This document shows positions 44,511-52,816 of a DNA stretch of 64,000 bases, one piece after another. The notes beneath the pieces were generated by a model, which ran no database searches, had not been told where the DNA came from, and saw only the letters and a program-made list of their open reading frames with translations. The DNA is from Candidatus Margulisiibacteriota bacterium (GTDB lineage Bacteria; Margulisbacteria; WOR-1; O2-12-FULL-45-9; XYB2-FULL-48-7). The stretch spans positions 124,001-188,000 of the forward strand of contig JALOPZ010000001.1 of the NCBI GenBank assembly GCA_025453605.1, given 5' to 3'. Positions within the stretch are counted from its first letter, which is position 1; each line of letters starts with the position of its first letter. The position numbers and the translations under genes were made by a program.

Positions 44511-45251
44511 TCAGCTATTTTTCAGGAGGGTTTTCTCGATCGCCACCAGCTCTTCCTTGGTGTTGATCCCGAGGGTCTCACCGGCGTCGGCGGTCTTAAA
44601 AGCGCGGACGGGGAGGCCTTTTTGCCGGAGGATATGGATCGTGTCGGTAAGGTAGTACTCTTTTTGCGCGTTCTCGGCCCTGACCTCTTTGAGCGCGGCG
44701 AACAACGCCGCAGCGTCAAAGCAAAAAGTCCCGGTGTTGAACTCGCCGATGGCCAGCTCCGCCGGCGTCGCGTCTTTTTTCTCGACGATCTTGAGCAGTT
44801 CGCCGCCGGGCCCGCGGATGATCCGACCGTAATTGCCGGCATCCGGCAGTTCCGCGGTCAGGTCGGTCGCCGCGGCGTGTTCGCGCTCGTGAAAAGCGAC
44901 CAGGTCGGCCACGGTTTTCTCCGTCAGGAGCGGCACGTCGCCGGCCAGGACCAAAACGTTGCCGCTAAAACCGCGCAGGGCCGGCTCGGCCTGCGCCACG
45001 GCGTGCCCGGTCCCCAGCTGCTCTGCCTGAACGACGAATTCGATCCCCGGCCAATCCCGGTAGTAGTTGATGATCAGGTCGCGCTGGTGCCCGACGACGA
45101 CCAGGACCTTGGCCGGTTTTAGCTTCCGGACCGTCTTAATGACATAGGAGAGCATCGGTTCGCCCAGGATCTCGTGGAAAACCTTGGGGAGATCGGACTT
45201 CATCCGCGTCCCCTTACCGGCCGCTAAAATAACTGCTGCCAACTCACGCAT
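44511..45251 (-). CDS. glmU: GlmU-type UDP-GlcNAc pyrophosphorylase domain without the acetyltransferase domain
   Basis: The nucleotidyltransferase signature LAAGKGTRMKSDLPKVFHE, followed by QLGTGHAVAQAEPAL, VLVLAGDVPLL and FNTGTFCFDAAAL, identifies the N-terminal domain of GlmU. The protein ends at residue 246; the left-handed beta-helix acetyltransferase domain (about 200 residues) is absent, so acetyl-GlcN-1-P would have to come from another enzyme. It forms a natural pair with the phosphohexomutase at 36551. A leaderless-type promoter precedes it. Confidence 0.9.
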   Translation of the reverse strand: MRELAAVILAAGKGTRMKSDLPKVFHEILGEPMLSYVIKTVRKLKPAKVLVVVGHQRDLIINYYRDWPGIEFVVQAEQLGTGHAVAQAEPALRGFSGNVLVLAGDVPLLTEKTVADLVAFHEREHAAATDLTAELPDAGNYGRIIRGPGGELLKIVEKKDATPAELAIGEFNTGTFCFDAAALFAALKEVRAENAQKEYYLTDTIHILRQKGLPVRAFKTADAGETLGINTKEELVAIEKTLLKNS

Positions 45252-45257
45252 AAAACC

Positions 45258-45266
45258 ATTCTATCA
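45258..45266 (-). promoter_or_regulatory. Extended -10 promoter (TGATAGAAT) of the GlmU-like gene
   Basis: TGATAGAAT ends 6 bp before the ATG at 45251 on the minus strand, which predicts a leaderless message. Confidence 0.65.
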
Positions 45267-45279
45267 ACCCGCCGAGAGC

Positions 45280-45309
45280 TTGACAAGTTTGTCCTTACAT
45301 TGTTATAAT
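45280..45309 (+). promoter_or_regulatory. Promoter of the yqeK-LCP-rsfS operon
   Basis: TTGACA (45280-45285), 18 bp, then TATAAT (45304-45309), with a TGT extension before the -10. The transcript would start near 45316. Confidence 0.8.
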
Positions 45310-45319
45310 AGCTCACCGA

Positions 45320-45349
45320 GCCAAGGCGTGTTGTCTTGGCCGTTTTTTT
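45320..45349 (+). promoter_or_regulatory. Terminator-like hairpin directly before the yqeK start codon
   Basis: GCCAAG (45320-45325) pairs with CTTGGC (45335-45340), followed by TTTTTTT at 45343-45349, which abuts the GTG start codon. It looks like an attenuator, but could be a 5' stabilising stem with a U-rich ribosomal S1 site. No Shine-Dalgarno site is present. Confidence 0.55.
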
Positions 45350-45919
45350 GTGTCAAGACGAGAGATAATCATCAAGCGGCTCAAAGAGACCCTCGATCCC
45401 GAACGGTTCGAGCACTCTCTGCGAGTGGAAAAGATCGCGCTCCAGCTGGCAGCCCGGTACCGCGTCAACAGGCAGCACGCCTCACTGGCCGCCCTGCTCC
45501 ATGACTGCGCCCGCCGTTTCGACCAGCCCGGAATGTTGCGCGAGGCGCGCCGGTTAGGATTAAAGATCAGGCCGCTCGACCGGGCAGAACCGAAGCTGCT
45601 CCACGGGGAGCTCGGCGTCCGGCTGGCGCAACGCGAGTTTGGCGTCAGGCAGGCTGACATCCTGGCCGCGATCAGATGGCATACGACCGGTCAACCGGGC
45701 ATGTCCAGGCTGGCCAAAGTGATCTACCTGGCCGATCACGTTGAAGAAGGCCGGGACCACGCCGCCGCTGGCCGCCTGCGAAAACTGGCCTTCCGGGACC
45801 TTGATCGGGCGGTCATTGAGTCGGCGACCGAACAGTTGCTCTATTTGCTTGATAAAGGGGTGCCGGTCGATCCGGCCTCCCTGGAAACCAGGAACAGCTA
45901 CTTACAGAAGCGAAAATGA
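45350..45919 (+). CDS. yqeK: YqeK-like HD-domain hydrolase (diadenosine tetraphosphatase)
   Basis: The HD phosphohydrolase motifs are HSLRVEKIALQLA, LAALLHDCARRF and AIRWHTTGQPGMS; VIYLADHVEEGRD follows. The length of 189 fits YqeK, which hydrolyses Ap4A symmetrically. The order yqeK followed by rsfS is common, but nadD is not present here. The start is GTG at 45350. Confidence 0.92.
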   Translation: MSRREIIIKRLKETLDPERFEHSLRVEKIALQLAARYRVNRQHASLAALLHDCARRFDQPGMLREARRLGLKIRPLDRAEPKLLHGELGVRLAQREFGVRQADILAAIRWHTTGQPGMSRLAKVIYLADHVEEGRDHAAAGRLRKLAFRDLDRAVIESATEQLLYLLDKGVPVDPASLETRNSYLQKRK

Positions 45920-46815
45920 AAAGAACATTAGCGATCATCACCGTGATCATGGTCCTGCTGGCCGCCGCGATCGGTTTTACGATCAGCGTCGGCGCCCGGA
46001 TCGCGCTGCTCGACATTTTCTTTAGCCTGGCGCCGACCGCCCCGATCATCGCCGAGACCAATATTCTGGTCCTGGGGGTGGACGACATCTACGGCCATCG
46101 CTCCGACACGATCATGGTCCTGCACATCGACCCGGCCAAGCGGAGCGCCTCGGTCGTCTCCGTGCCGCGCGACACGATCGTCACTGTCCCCGGGCGCGGG
46201 CTGGACAAGGTCAATCATGCCTACGCCTACGGCGGCGTGGAGCTCTCCCGCCGGACGCTGGAGGATTTTTTTCGGGTCAGTATCCCCTATTATGTCATCG
46301 TCGACCTGACCGGGATCGAAAAACTGATCGACGAGATCGGCGGGGTCTGGGTCAACGTCGAAAAGCGGATGTACTATGTCGATTACGCCGGCGACCTGCA
46401 CATCGACCTGCAGCCGGGCGTGCAGAAGCTGAACGGCAAACAGGCGATGGGTTATCTCCGCTTCCGCCACAGCGACAACGATTTTGCCCGGATCGGCCGC
46501 CAGCAGAATTTTCTCCGCTCGGTCGCCGACCAGGCGATGAAAAAAGAGAACCTGCTTAAAACCCCTCAGCTTTTTCTCTCCCTGCTCCAGTGCGTTCAGA
46601 CCAACCTGAACTCCCGGGAGATCCTGGGACTGACGCTGGCCCTGCGGGGGGCCAACGAGAGCGGCCGGGTCAGCATGACGCTGGTCCCCGGCAGCGACTT
46701 TATTGTCGACAACATCTATTACTGGAAACCGAACGAGGAAGGGGTCCGCCGGCTGGCCACCAGCTTTTTGTTCAACGGCAAGGTGGCGGCCGCGGCCGGG
46801 GAGAACGACAATTAA
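45916..46815 (+). CDS. LytR-CpsA-Psr (LCP) family cell-wall ligase
   Basis: LCP proteins attach glycopolymers to peptidoglycan. A single N-terminal membrane helix (residues 5-30), then ILVLGVDDIYGHRSDTIMV, VSVPRDTIVTVPG and YLRFRHSDNDFARIGRQQNF are the conserved arginine- and aspartate-rich motifs. The length of 299 is typical for the minimal type. It overlaps yqeK by 4 bp. Confidence 0.94.
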   Translation: MKRTLAIITVIMVLLAAAIGFTISVGARIALLDIFFSLAPTAPIIAETNILVLGVDDIYGHRSDTIMVLHIDPAKRSASVVSVPRDTIVTVPGRGLDKVNHAYAYGGVELSRRTLEDFFRVSIPYYVIVDLTGIEKLIDEIGGVWVNVEKRMYYVDYAGDLHIDLQPGVQKLNGKQAMGYLRFRHSDNDFARIGRQQNFLRSVADQAMKKENLLKTPQLFLSLLQCVQTNLNSREILGLTLALRGANESGRVSMTLVPGSDFIVDNIYYWKPNEEGVRRLATSFLFNGKVAAAAGENDN

Positions 46816-47161
46816 ACGGCGGGGCGATACCGCGCTGCTCGATCTGATCGCGGAAGCAGCCGAGGATAAGCAGGCGGTCGAACTGCGGGTCCTGGACGTC
46901 CGCGCCGGCAACAAACTGGTCGATTATCTGGTCCTGTGCAGCGGCGAGGCGGACACGCACCTGCGGGCGATCGAAAAAGGGATCGACGAGGCGCTGCGGA
47001 AAGAGAACATCAAAGGCCATAAATGGGAGGGGGTGACAAGTTCCGGCTGGTTGATCCTGGACCTCGGGTCGATCGTCGTGCACGTCATGAGCCAGGAAGC
47101 GCGCGACTATTATCGCCTGGAGGAGTTGTGGGGCAAGGACGCAATAGTGTATCATTATTGA
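46811..47161 (+). CDS. rsfS: Ribosomal silencing factor RsfS, apparently with an ATT start
   Basis: RsfS binds L14 and prevents subunit joining. LLDLIAEAAEDKQAVELRVL, DYLVLCSGEADTHLRAI, WEGVTSSGWLILDLGSIVVHV and ARDYYRLEELWGKDA are diagnostic. The only upstream ATG (46703) lies far inside the LCP gene and would add 36 non-homologous residues. At the right position an ATT (46811-46813) overlaps the LCP stop as ATTAA, with GGGGAG upstream. ATT initiation is inferred, as in infC; CTG a few codons later is an alternative. Confidence 0.88.
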   Translation: MKRRGDTALLDLIAEAAEDKQAVELRVLDVRAGNKLVDYLVLCSGEADTHLRAIEKGIDEALRKENIKGHKWEGVTSSGWLILDLGSIVVHVMSQEARDYYRLEELWGKDAIVYHY

Positions 47162-47176
47162 GTTCCACCTCATTTT

Positions 47177-47211
47177 CGTATTTCGAGTTTAGTGTTTCGA
47201 GTTTTGGTTAG
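47177..47211 (+). repeat. 7-bp tandem repeat before tRNA-Ala
   Basis: Units cgtattt, cgagttt, agtgttt, cgagttt and tggttag fill the short gap between rsfS and tRNA-Ala. It is a non-coding member of the class. Confidence 0.75.
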
Positions 47212-47212
47212 T

Positions 47213-47285
47213 GGGGCTGTAGCTCAGCTGGGAGAGCGCCTGAATGGCATTCAGGAGGTCGTGGGTTCGATCCCCATCAGCTCCA
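47213..47285 (+). tRNA. tRNA-Ala (GGC)
   Basis: GGGGCTG at the 5' end pairs with CAGCTCC (one G-T pair); anticodon stem CCTGA/TCAGG with loop ATGGCAT gives anticodon GGC. T arm GTGGG-TTCGATC-CCCAT is regular. CCA is not encoded. Confidence 0.96.
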
Positions 47286-47315
47286 TATTTTCTATTTTTC
47301 AAGGAGGCAAAGGAA

Positions 47316-50042
47316 ATGGCTAAAGGGAAGAAGTATGTCTACAAGTTCGGGGGCGGCAAGGCGGACGGCAAGGAATCGATGAAGAATCTGCTCGGCGGTA
47401 AAGGGGCGAACCTGGCGGAAATGGCCGGCCACCCCAAGCTCCGGCTCCCGGTCCCGCCCGGTTTCACGATCACGACCGAGGTCTGCACCCATTACTACGA
47501 TCACAAGCGCTCCTACCCGAAGGAGCTAAAAGTCCAGGTCGCGGCCGCGCTGGCCAACGTGGAAAACCTGATGGGGAAGAAATTCGGCGACGCCAGGAAT
47601 CCCCTGCTCGTCTCCGTCCGCTCCGGCGCCCGCCGCTCGATGCCGGGGATGATGGACACCGTCCTCAATGTCGGCCTCAATGATGTCACCATTAAAGGGC
47701 TGATCGAACAGACCGGCAACGCCCGCTTCGCCTACGACGCCTACCGCCGCCTGGTCATGATGTACGCCGATGTCGTCATGGAAAAAGCGGAAGGGATCGA
47801 ACAGCAGGGCGGCAAAGGGATCCGCAAACGGATGGACGAGCGCCTCGACGAAATGAAGAAAGCGAAGGGCGTTAAACTGGACACCGAACTGACCGCCGAC
47901 GACCTGAAAAAGCTGGTCGCCGAGTTCAAGCAGATGGTCCTCGACGTCCTGGGCAAGCCGTTCCCGGACGACCCGCAGCAGCAGCTCTGGGGCGGCATCG
48001 GCGCCGTCTTCATGAGCTGGAACGGCAAACGCGCCATCGAGTACCGCCGGATCGAGAAAATTCCCGATGAATGGGGAACGGCGGTCAATGTCCAGGCGAT
48101 GGTCTTCGGCAACATGGGCGACGACTCCGCCACCGGCGTCGCGTTCACCCGCAATCCGGGGAACGGAGACGAGAATTTTTACGGTGAGTACCTGATCAAC
48201 GCCCAGGGCGAGGACGTGGTCGCGGGTATCCGCACCCCCGCCCCGATCAACGACAACTCCAAGAACGACCACAGCCGCAACCTGCCGACGCTGGCCAAGA
48301 TCATGCCCGCGATCTATAAAGAGCTGTTCGACATCCAGATCCGGCTCGAAAAGCACTACCGCGACATGCAGGATATCGAGTTCACGATCGAAAAAGGGAA
48401 GCTGTTCATGCTGCAGTGCCGGGTCGGCAAACGGAACGGCGTCGCCGCCGTCCGGATCGCCACCGACATGTACGCGGAAAAACTGATCAGCGCGCCGGAA
48501 GCGCTGCTGCGCGTCCAGCCGAACCAGCTGGTCGAGCTCCTGCTGCCGATGCTCGACCCGAAGGCGGAAGCGGCGACCAAGCCGATCGCCAAAGGACTGC
48601 CGGCCGGACCGGGCGGCGCCAAGGGACGGGCAGTTTTCACCTCCGAAGCAGCCGTCGCCTGGGCGGCGCGCGGCGAAAAGGTCATCCTGGTCCGCGAAGA
48701 GACCTCGCCGGAAGACGTGGACGGGATGCATAAGGCGCAGGCCATTCTGACCAGTAAGGGCGGGATGACCTCACACGCGGCGCTCGTCGCCCGCGGCTGG
48801 GGCAAATGCTGCGTCGTCGGCTGCGAAGGGTTGGAAGTCGGCGCCAAGTCGGCCACGACCAAGAGCGGCGAAACGATCAATGAGGGCGACTGGATCACCC
48901 TGAACGGGACCAAGGGACTCGTCTATAAAGGGGACCTGCCGCTCGTTGACGTCGACCTGGAGCACAACAAGTCGTACGGCATCCTGATGAAGCTGTGCGA
49001 TAAATACCGGACGATGAACATCCGGACCAACGCCGACACCCCGAAAGACACGGCCAAGGCGATCGAGTTCGGGGCCGAGGGGATCGGGCTCTTCCGGACC
49101 GAACACATGTTTTACGGCGAGGGGAGCGATAAACCGCTCTTCCTCCTCCGCAAGATGATCATGAGCAAGACCAAAGCGGAACGGGTCAACGCGCTGGCCG
49201 AACTCGCCGTCTTCGTCAAGCGGGACATCAAGGCGACCATGGAAGCGCTGAATGGCCTGCCGATCACCATCCGCCTGCTTGACCCGCCGCTGCACGAGTT
49301 CGTGCCGCACAGCGAAGACCGCCAGGAAGCGCTGGCCAAAGAGCTCGGCGTTGACATCGCGGAGATCAAGAAGCGGGGCGAGAGCTTGAAGGAGAACAAC
49401 CCGATGCTCGGCCACCGCGGGGTCCGGCTCGGCGTCACCTACCCCGAAGTTTCCGAAATGCAGATCCGGGCGATCCTGGAAGCGGCCGGCGAACTGGTCA
49501 AGGCGGGGAAGAAAGCTTACCCCGAGATCATGATCCCGGTCACCTGCACCGTCAACGAGCTGAACCACCAGAAGGCGCTGGTCGATAAAGTCTACGCCGA
49601 GGTCTGCGCCAAGCTGGGCCTCAAGAAGATCCCGTTCATGTACGGCACAATGATCGAGATCCCGCGCGCCGCCCTGACCGCGGGGAAGATGGCCGAAACG
49701 GCGGAATTCTTCTCGTTCGGGACCAACGACCTGACCCAGATGGGCTTCGGCTTTAGCCGCGACGACATCGGCGGCTTTCTGCCCGACTATCTGACCGGCA
49801 AGATCCTGCCGGCGGACCCCTTCCAGACGATCGACCAGGAGGGGATCGGCGAACTGATCAAGCTCGGTATCACCCGCGGCCGCAAGACCCGCAAAATGCT
49901 CAAGGTCGGGATCTGCGGCGAACACGGCGGCGATCCCGATTCGGTCAAGTTCTGCCACGCGGTCGGCATGAACTATGTCTCCTGCTCGCCGTTCCGGGTG
50001 CCGATCGCCCGGTTGGCAGCCGCTCAGGCCGCCCTTAAATAA
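47316..50042 (+). CDS. ppdK: Pyruvate, phosphate dikinase
   Basis: PPDK interconverts pyruvate/ATP/Pi and PEP/AMP/PPi. The start is set at MAKGKKYVYKFGGGKADG, behind AAGGAGG at 47301-47307. The nucleotide-binding domain begins MKNLLGGKGANLAEMA; GGMTSHAALVARGWGKCCVVG carries the phospho-His; the C-terminal PEP/pyruvate barrel has GEHGGDPDSVKF with the catalytic Cys (GICGEHGG). The length of about 908 is complete. PPDK suggests a PPi-linked glycolysis. Confidence 0.97.
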   Translation: MAKGKKYVYKFGGGKADGKESMKNLLGGKGANLAEMAGHPKLRLPVPPGFTITTEVCTHYYDHKRSYPKELKVQVAAALANVENLMGKKFGDARNPLLVSVRSGARRSMPGMMDTVLNVGLNDVTIKGLIEQTGNARFAYDAYRRLVMMYADVVMEKAEGIEQQGGKGIRKRMDERLDEMKKAKGVKLDTELTADDLKKLVAEFKQMVLDVLGKPFPDDPQQQLWGGIGAVFMSWNGKRAIEYRRIEKIPDEWGTAVNVQAMVFGNMGDDSATGVAFTRNPGNGDENFYGEYLINAQGEDVVAGIRTPAPINDNSKNDHSRNLPTLAKIMPAIYKELFDIQIRLEKHYRDMQDIEFTIEKGKLFMLQCRVGKRNGVAAVRIATDMYAEKLISAPEALLRVQPNQLVELLLPMLDPKAEAATKPIAKGLPAGPGGAKGRAVFTSEAAVAWAARGEKVILVREETSPEDVDGMHKAQAILTSKGGMTSHAALVARGWGKCCVVGCEGLEVGAKSATTKSGETINEGDWITLNGTKGLVYKGDLPLVDVDLEHNKSYGILMKLCDKYRTMNIRTNADTPKDTAKAIEFGAEGIGLFRTEHMFYGEGSDKPLFLLRKMIMSKTKAERVNALAELAVFVKRDIKATMEALNGLPITIRLLDPPLHEFVPHSEDRQEALAKELGVDIAEIKKRGESLKENNPMLGHRGVRLGVTYPEVSEMQIRAILEAAGELVKAGKKAYPEIMIPVTCTVNELNHQKALVDKVYAEVCAKLGLKKIPFMYGTMIEIPRAALTAGKMAETAEFFSFGTNDLTQMGFGFSRDDIGGFLPDYLTGKILPADPFQTIDQEGIGELIKLGITRGRKTRKMLKVGICGEHGGDPDSVKFCHAVGMNYVSCSPFRVPIARLAAAQAALK

Positions 50043-50048
50043 GGTTTG

Positions 50049-51047
50049 ATGCTGATCAGAAAGGAACTGGAAGAGCGCGAACAAGCGACGTTATCGCCTA
50101 ATGCGGCCCGGGCTGGCAACAGCCTGGGCCGCAAGCGGCCCGAGAAGGAGTGCGACCTGCGCACCGCCTTTCAGCGGGACCGCGATCGGATCATCCACTG
50201 CAAATCGTTCCGCCGGCTCAAGCACAAGACCCAGGTTTTCATTTCGCCGGTGGAAGACCACTACCGGACCCGACTGACCCACACCCTGGAGGTCGCCCAG
50301 ATCTCGCGGACGATCGCCCGCGCCCTGCGGCTCAACGAGGACCTGGCGGAAGCGGTCGCCCTGGGGCACGATCTGGGGCACACGCCGTTCGGCCACGCCG
50401 GCGAGTTCGTCCTCGACGACATCCTGAGCAAGTATTACGGCCGGCGTTTCTTCCATAACGAACAGAGCGTCCGGGTGGTGGAAGTGATCGAGCGCGACGG
50501 CCGGGGACTGAACCTGACCGCCGAGGTGCTCGACGGGATCCGCAACCACACCCCCGACGATCCGTGGCCGGCGACGCTGGAGGGACGGGTCGTTCGTCTG
50601 GCCGACCGGATCGCCTACCTGAGCCACGACATCGAGGACGCGTTCCGGGCGGGCGTGATCACTCCCCGGCAGCTGCCGGCTAAGCACCTCAACGTGCTCG
50701 GCAAGAACATTCTCGACCGGATCATCCGGAGCATCGTCAAAAGCAGCCAGGGGAAGAACGAGATCGTCATGGAGCCGGCGGTCCAGCGCGCGATGGACGG
50801 TCTCTACGAGTTCATGTACAAGAACGTCTACACCAACCCGATCGCCAAATCGGAAGAAGCGAAAGTGCCGGAGCTGCTCCACCAGCTCTTCCGCTACTAC
50901 CATTACGATCCGTCGTTCCAAAAAGGGCTGAAAGAAGAAGAACAATTGCCGCACACGATCGATTTTATCGCCGGCATGACCGACCGCTACGCGATCACCA
51001 AATTCCAGGAATTATTCGTCCCCGACGAGTGGAGAAGACAGGTTTGA
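50049..51047 (+). CDS. dgt: Deoxyguanosinetriphosphate triphosphohydrolase-like protein
   Basis: An HD-domain dNTPase. RTAFQRDRDRIIHCKSFRRL, RLTHTLEVAQISRTIARAL, VALGHDLGHTPFGHAGE and RIAYLSHDIEDA hold the metal-binding His/Asp. It has 332 residues from the ATG at 50049 (a TTG one codon upstream would also be possible). It is in one run ppdK-dgt-dnaG-rpoD; the dnaG start overlaps its stop. Confidence 0.95.
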   Translation: MLIRKELEEREQATLSPNAARAGNSLGRKRPEKECDLRTAFQRDRDRIIHCKSFRRLKHKTQVFISPVEDHYRTRLTHTLEVAQISRTIARALRLNEDLAEAVALGHDLGHTPFGHAGEFVLDDILSKYYGRRFFHNEQSVRVVEVIERDGRGLNLTAEVLDGIRNHTPDDPWPATLEGRVVRLADRIAYLSHDIEDAFRAGVITPRQLPAKHLNVLGKNILDRIIRSIVKSSQGKNEIVMEPAVQRAMDGLYEFMYKNVYTNPIAKSEEAKVPELLHQLFRYYHYDPSFQKGLKEEEQLPHTIDFIAGMTDRYAITKFQELFVPDEWRRQV

Positions 51048-52783
51048 TCCCCAAGTCCCAGATCGACGAGATCCGCCAAAAGAGCGACATTGTCGCGGTG
51101 GTTTCCGAGTACGTTGCCCTGAAAAAAAGCGGCCGTAACTTTGTCGGGCTCTGCCCTTTCCACTCGGAAAAGGGCGCCTCCTTCACCGTCTCCCAGGAAA
51201 AGCAGCTCTTCCACTGCTTTGGCTGCGGCGAAGGGGGCAACGTTTTTGACTTTCTGATGAAGATCGAAGACCTCAGCTTTGCCGCCGCGGTCGCCGAGCT
51301 CGGCGGGCGCGTCGGTCTGGCGGTGGAAAAAAGCGGTATCACCATCGGCTCCAAAAGCGACAAAGACAAGCTGACCGAGGTCCTGGCGCTGGCGGCCAAA
51401 TTCTACCGGCATTGTCTGGAGGGGGACGCCGGTAAACCGGCCCGCGACTATCTGACCGGCCGCGGGATCAGTCCCGAAACCGCCATAACCTTCGGGCTTG
51501 GCTACGCCCCCAACGCCTGGGAAGAGCTCTTCAAGGCGCTGATCGCCCGCGGGGCAGCGCCGGCGCTGATCGAAAAAGCCGGCCTCACCCTCCCCCGCGA
51601 AGGGAGGGACGGTTATTTTGACCGGTTCCGCCACCGGCTGATGTTCCCGCTTTTTGATCCGCGCGGCCGGGTGATCGCCTTCAGCGGGCGTGCGCTCGAC
51701 AACGTCGAACCGAAGTATCTGAACTCGCCGGAAACGCCGGTCTACCACAAAGGGAGCACGATCTACGGCCTCAACTTTGCCCGCGACGAGATCAAGCAGG
51801 CGAAAACAGTCATTCTGGTTGAGGGGAATCTCGATCTCCTGTCGCTCCACCAGGCCGGTTTTCGCTACAGCGTGGCGCCGCTCGGCACAGCGCTGACCAC
51901 CGAGCAGTGCAAGTTACTCGCCCGTTTCACCGATAGTATTTTGCTGGCCTACGACACCGATACTGCCGGAGAAACCGCCGCCGAGCGTTCTGCCCAGCTA
52001 TTGCGCACTCTCGATCTCAAGGTCAAAGTGCTCGATCTGCCCGGGGTCAAAGACCCGGACGAATTCATCAGGCAAAAAGGGGCCGCGGCTTTCGGCCTGG
52101 CCGTGGAGAGCGCCGTCCCCTACTTTGAGTACCGGCTCAAGCGGATCGCGCAGCGCCACAACGTCACCGAGATCGAAGGCCGCGCCAAAGCCCTGCGCGA
52201 AGTCAGCACTCTGCTGGGCCAGGAACGGGACCAGTTCGTGCAGGGCGAGTACGCCAAACTGGCGGCCACCCTGCTGGGGACCGATACCGGTACGGTGCTG
52301 GCGGAGATCAAGCGGCACGGTTATTACCAGACCGGCCGCGGCAAAGACCTGAGGCGGGTCACGGAAAAGCCGGCTTCCAAGGTCCTGGAGGCGGAGAAAA
52401 AACTGATCGCGCTGTCGACGCAAAACGTGACGGCGCTGGCCACGATCAAACGGGAACTGCAGCCGGATTTTTTCAGCGGTCCGGAGGCGCGGGCGGTCGC
52501 CACAGTCCTGTTCAACCTGGAGCCGACCGCGGGGGATCTGACCCACACGCTAATCGAACAGCTCCCGGCCGAAGCGGCCCGGAACTTTTTGACCCAGGTC
52601 CTGGTGACCGAGTCAGTCGACCAGTCGGCCGAGGTCCTGAACGACTGTATCGGCGTGATCAAGGCGGAACACGCCCGCCAGCGGGTCGCCGATCTCAAGA
52701 CCCAGCTGCACGCGGCGGAGCAGGCGAAAGATACCGATCGGGCCGCTGCGCTTCTGGCGGTACTAAAGGCTGAAATTTCGTAA
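51044..52783 (+). CDS. dnaG: DNA primase
   Basis: DnaG makes primers for replication. The zinc-binding domain reads GLCPFHSEKGASFTVS and FHCFGCGEGGNVFDF. The RNA polymerase domain has YLTGRGISPETA and FSGRALDN, and the Toprim part VILVEGNLDLLSLHQAGF with LAYDTDTAGE. The start is likely TTG at 51044 (giving MIPKSQIDEIRQKSDI), overlapping the dgt stop as TTGA; GTG at 51029 would add five residues. The catalytic EGYMD motif reads EGNLD. Confidence 0.95.
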   Translation: MIPKSQIDEIRQKSDIVAVVSEYVALKKSGRNFVGLCPFHSEKGASFTVSQEKQLFHCFGCGEGGNVFDFLMKIEDLSFAAAVAELGGRVGLAVEKSGITIGSKSDKDKLTEVLALAAKFYRHCLEGDAGKPARDYLTGRGISPETAITFGLGYAPNAWEELFKALIARGAAPALIEKAGLTLPREGRDGYFDRFRHRLMFPLFDPRGRVIAFSGRALDNVEPKYLNSPETPVYHKGSTIYGLNFARDEIKQAKTVILVEGNLDLLSLHQAGFRYSVAPLGTALTTEQCKLLARFTDSILLAYDTDTAGETAAERSAQLLRTLDLKVKVLDLPGVKDPDEFIRQKGAAAFGLAVESAVPYFEYRLKRIAQRHNVTEIEGRAKALREVSTLLGQERDQFVQGEYAKLAATLLGTDTGTVLAEIKRHGYYQTGRGKDLRRVTEKPASKVLEAEKKLIALSTQNVTALATIKRELQPDFFSGPEARAVATVLFNLEPTAGDLTHTLIEQLPAEAARNFLTQVLVTESVDQSAEVLNDCIGVIKAEHARQRVADLKTQLHAAEQAKDTDRAAALLAVLKAEIS

Positions 52784-52816
52784 GGTAAGGGCCGATACAA
52801 AACTGGAGGGGATTGC

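Noticed and set aside
45320-45349. Terminator of the GlmU-like gene
   Set aside because: The T-run follows the stem only on the plus strand, and that gene is transcribed away from it on the minus strand.
46703-46810. ATG-initiated long form of rsfS
   Set aside because: The extra 36 residues are an out-of-frame reading of the LCP gene and have no similarity to RsfS.
47244-47315. 24-residue N-terminal extension of PPDK
   Set aside because: It reads through the 3' half of tRNA-Ala; the inner ATG at 47316 has an AAGGAGG site.
47526-50084. Long minus-strand ORFs opposite ppdK
   Set aside because: Antisense frames of a well-supported PPDK gene.
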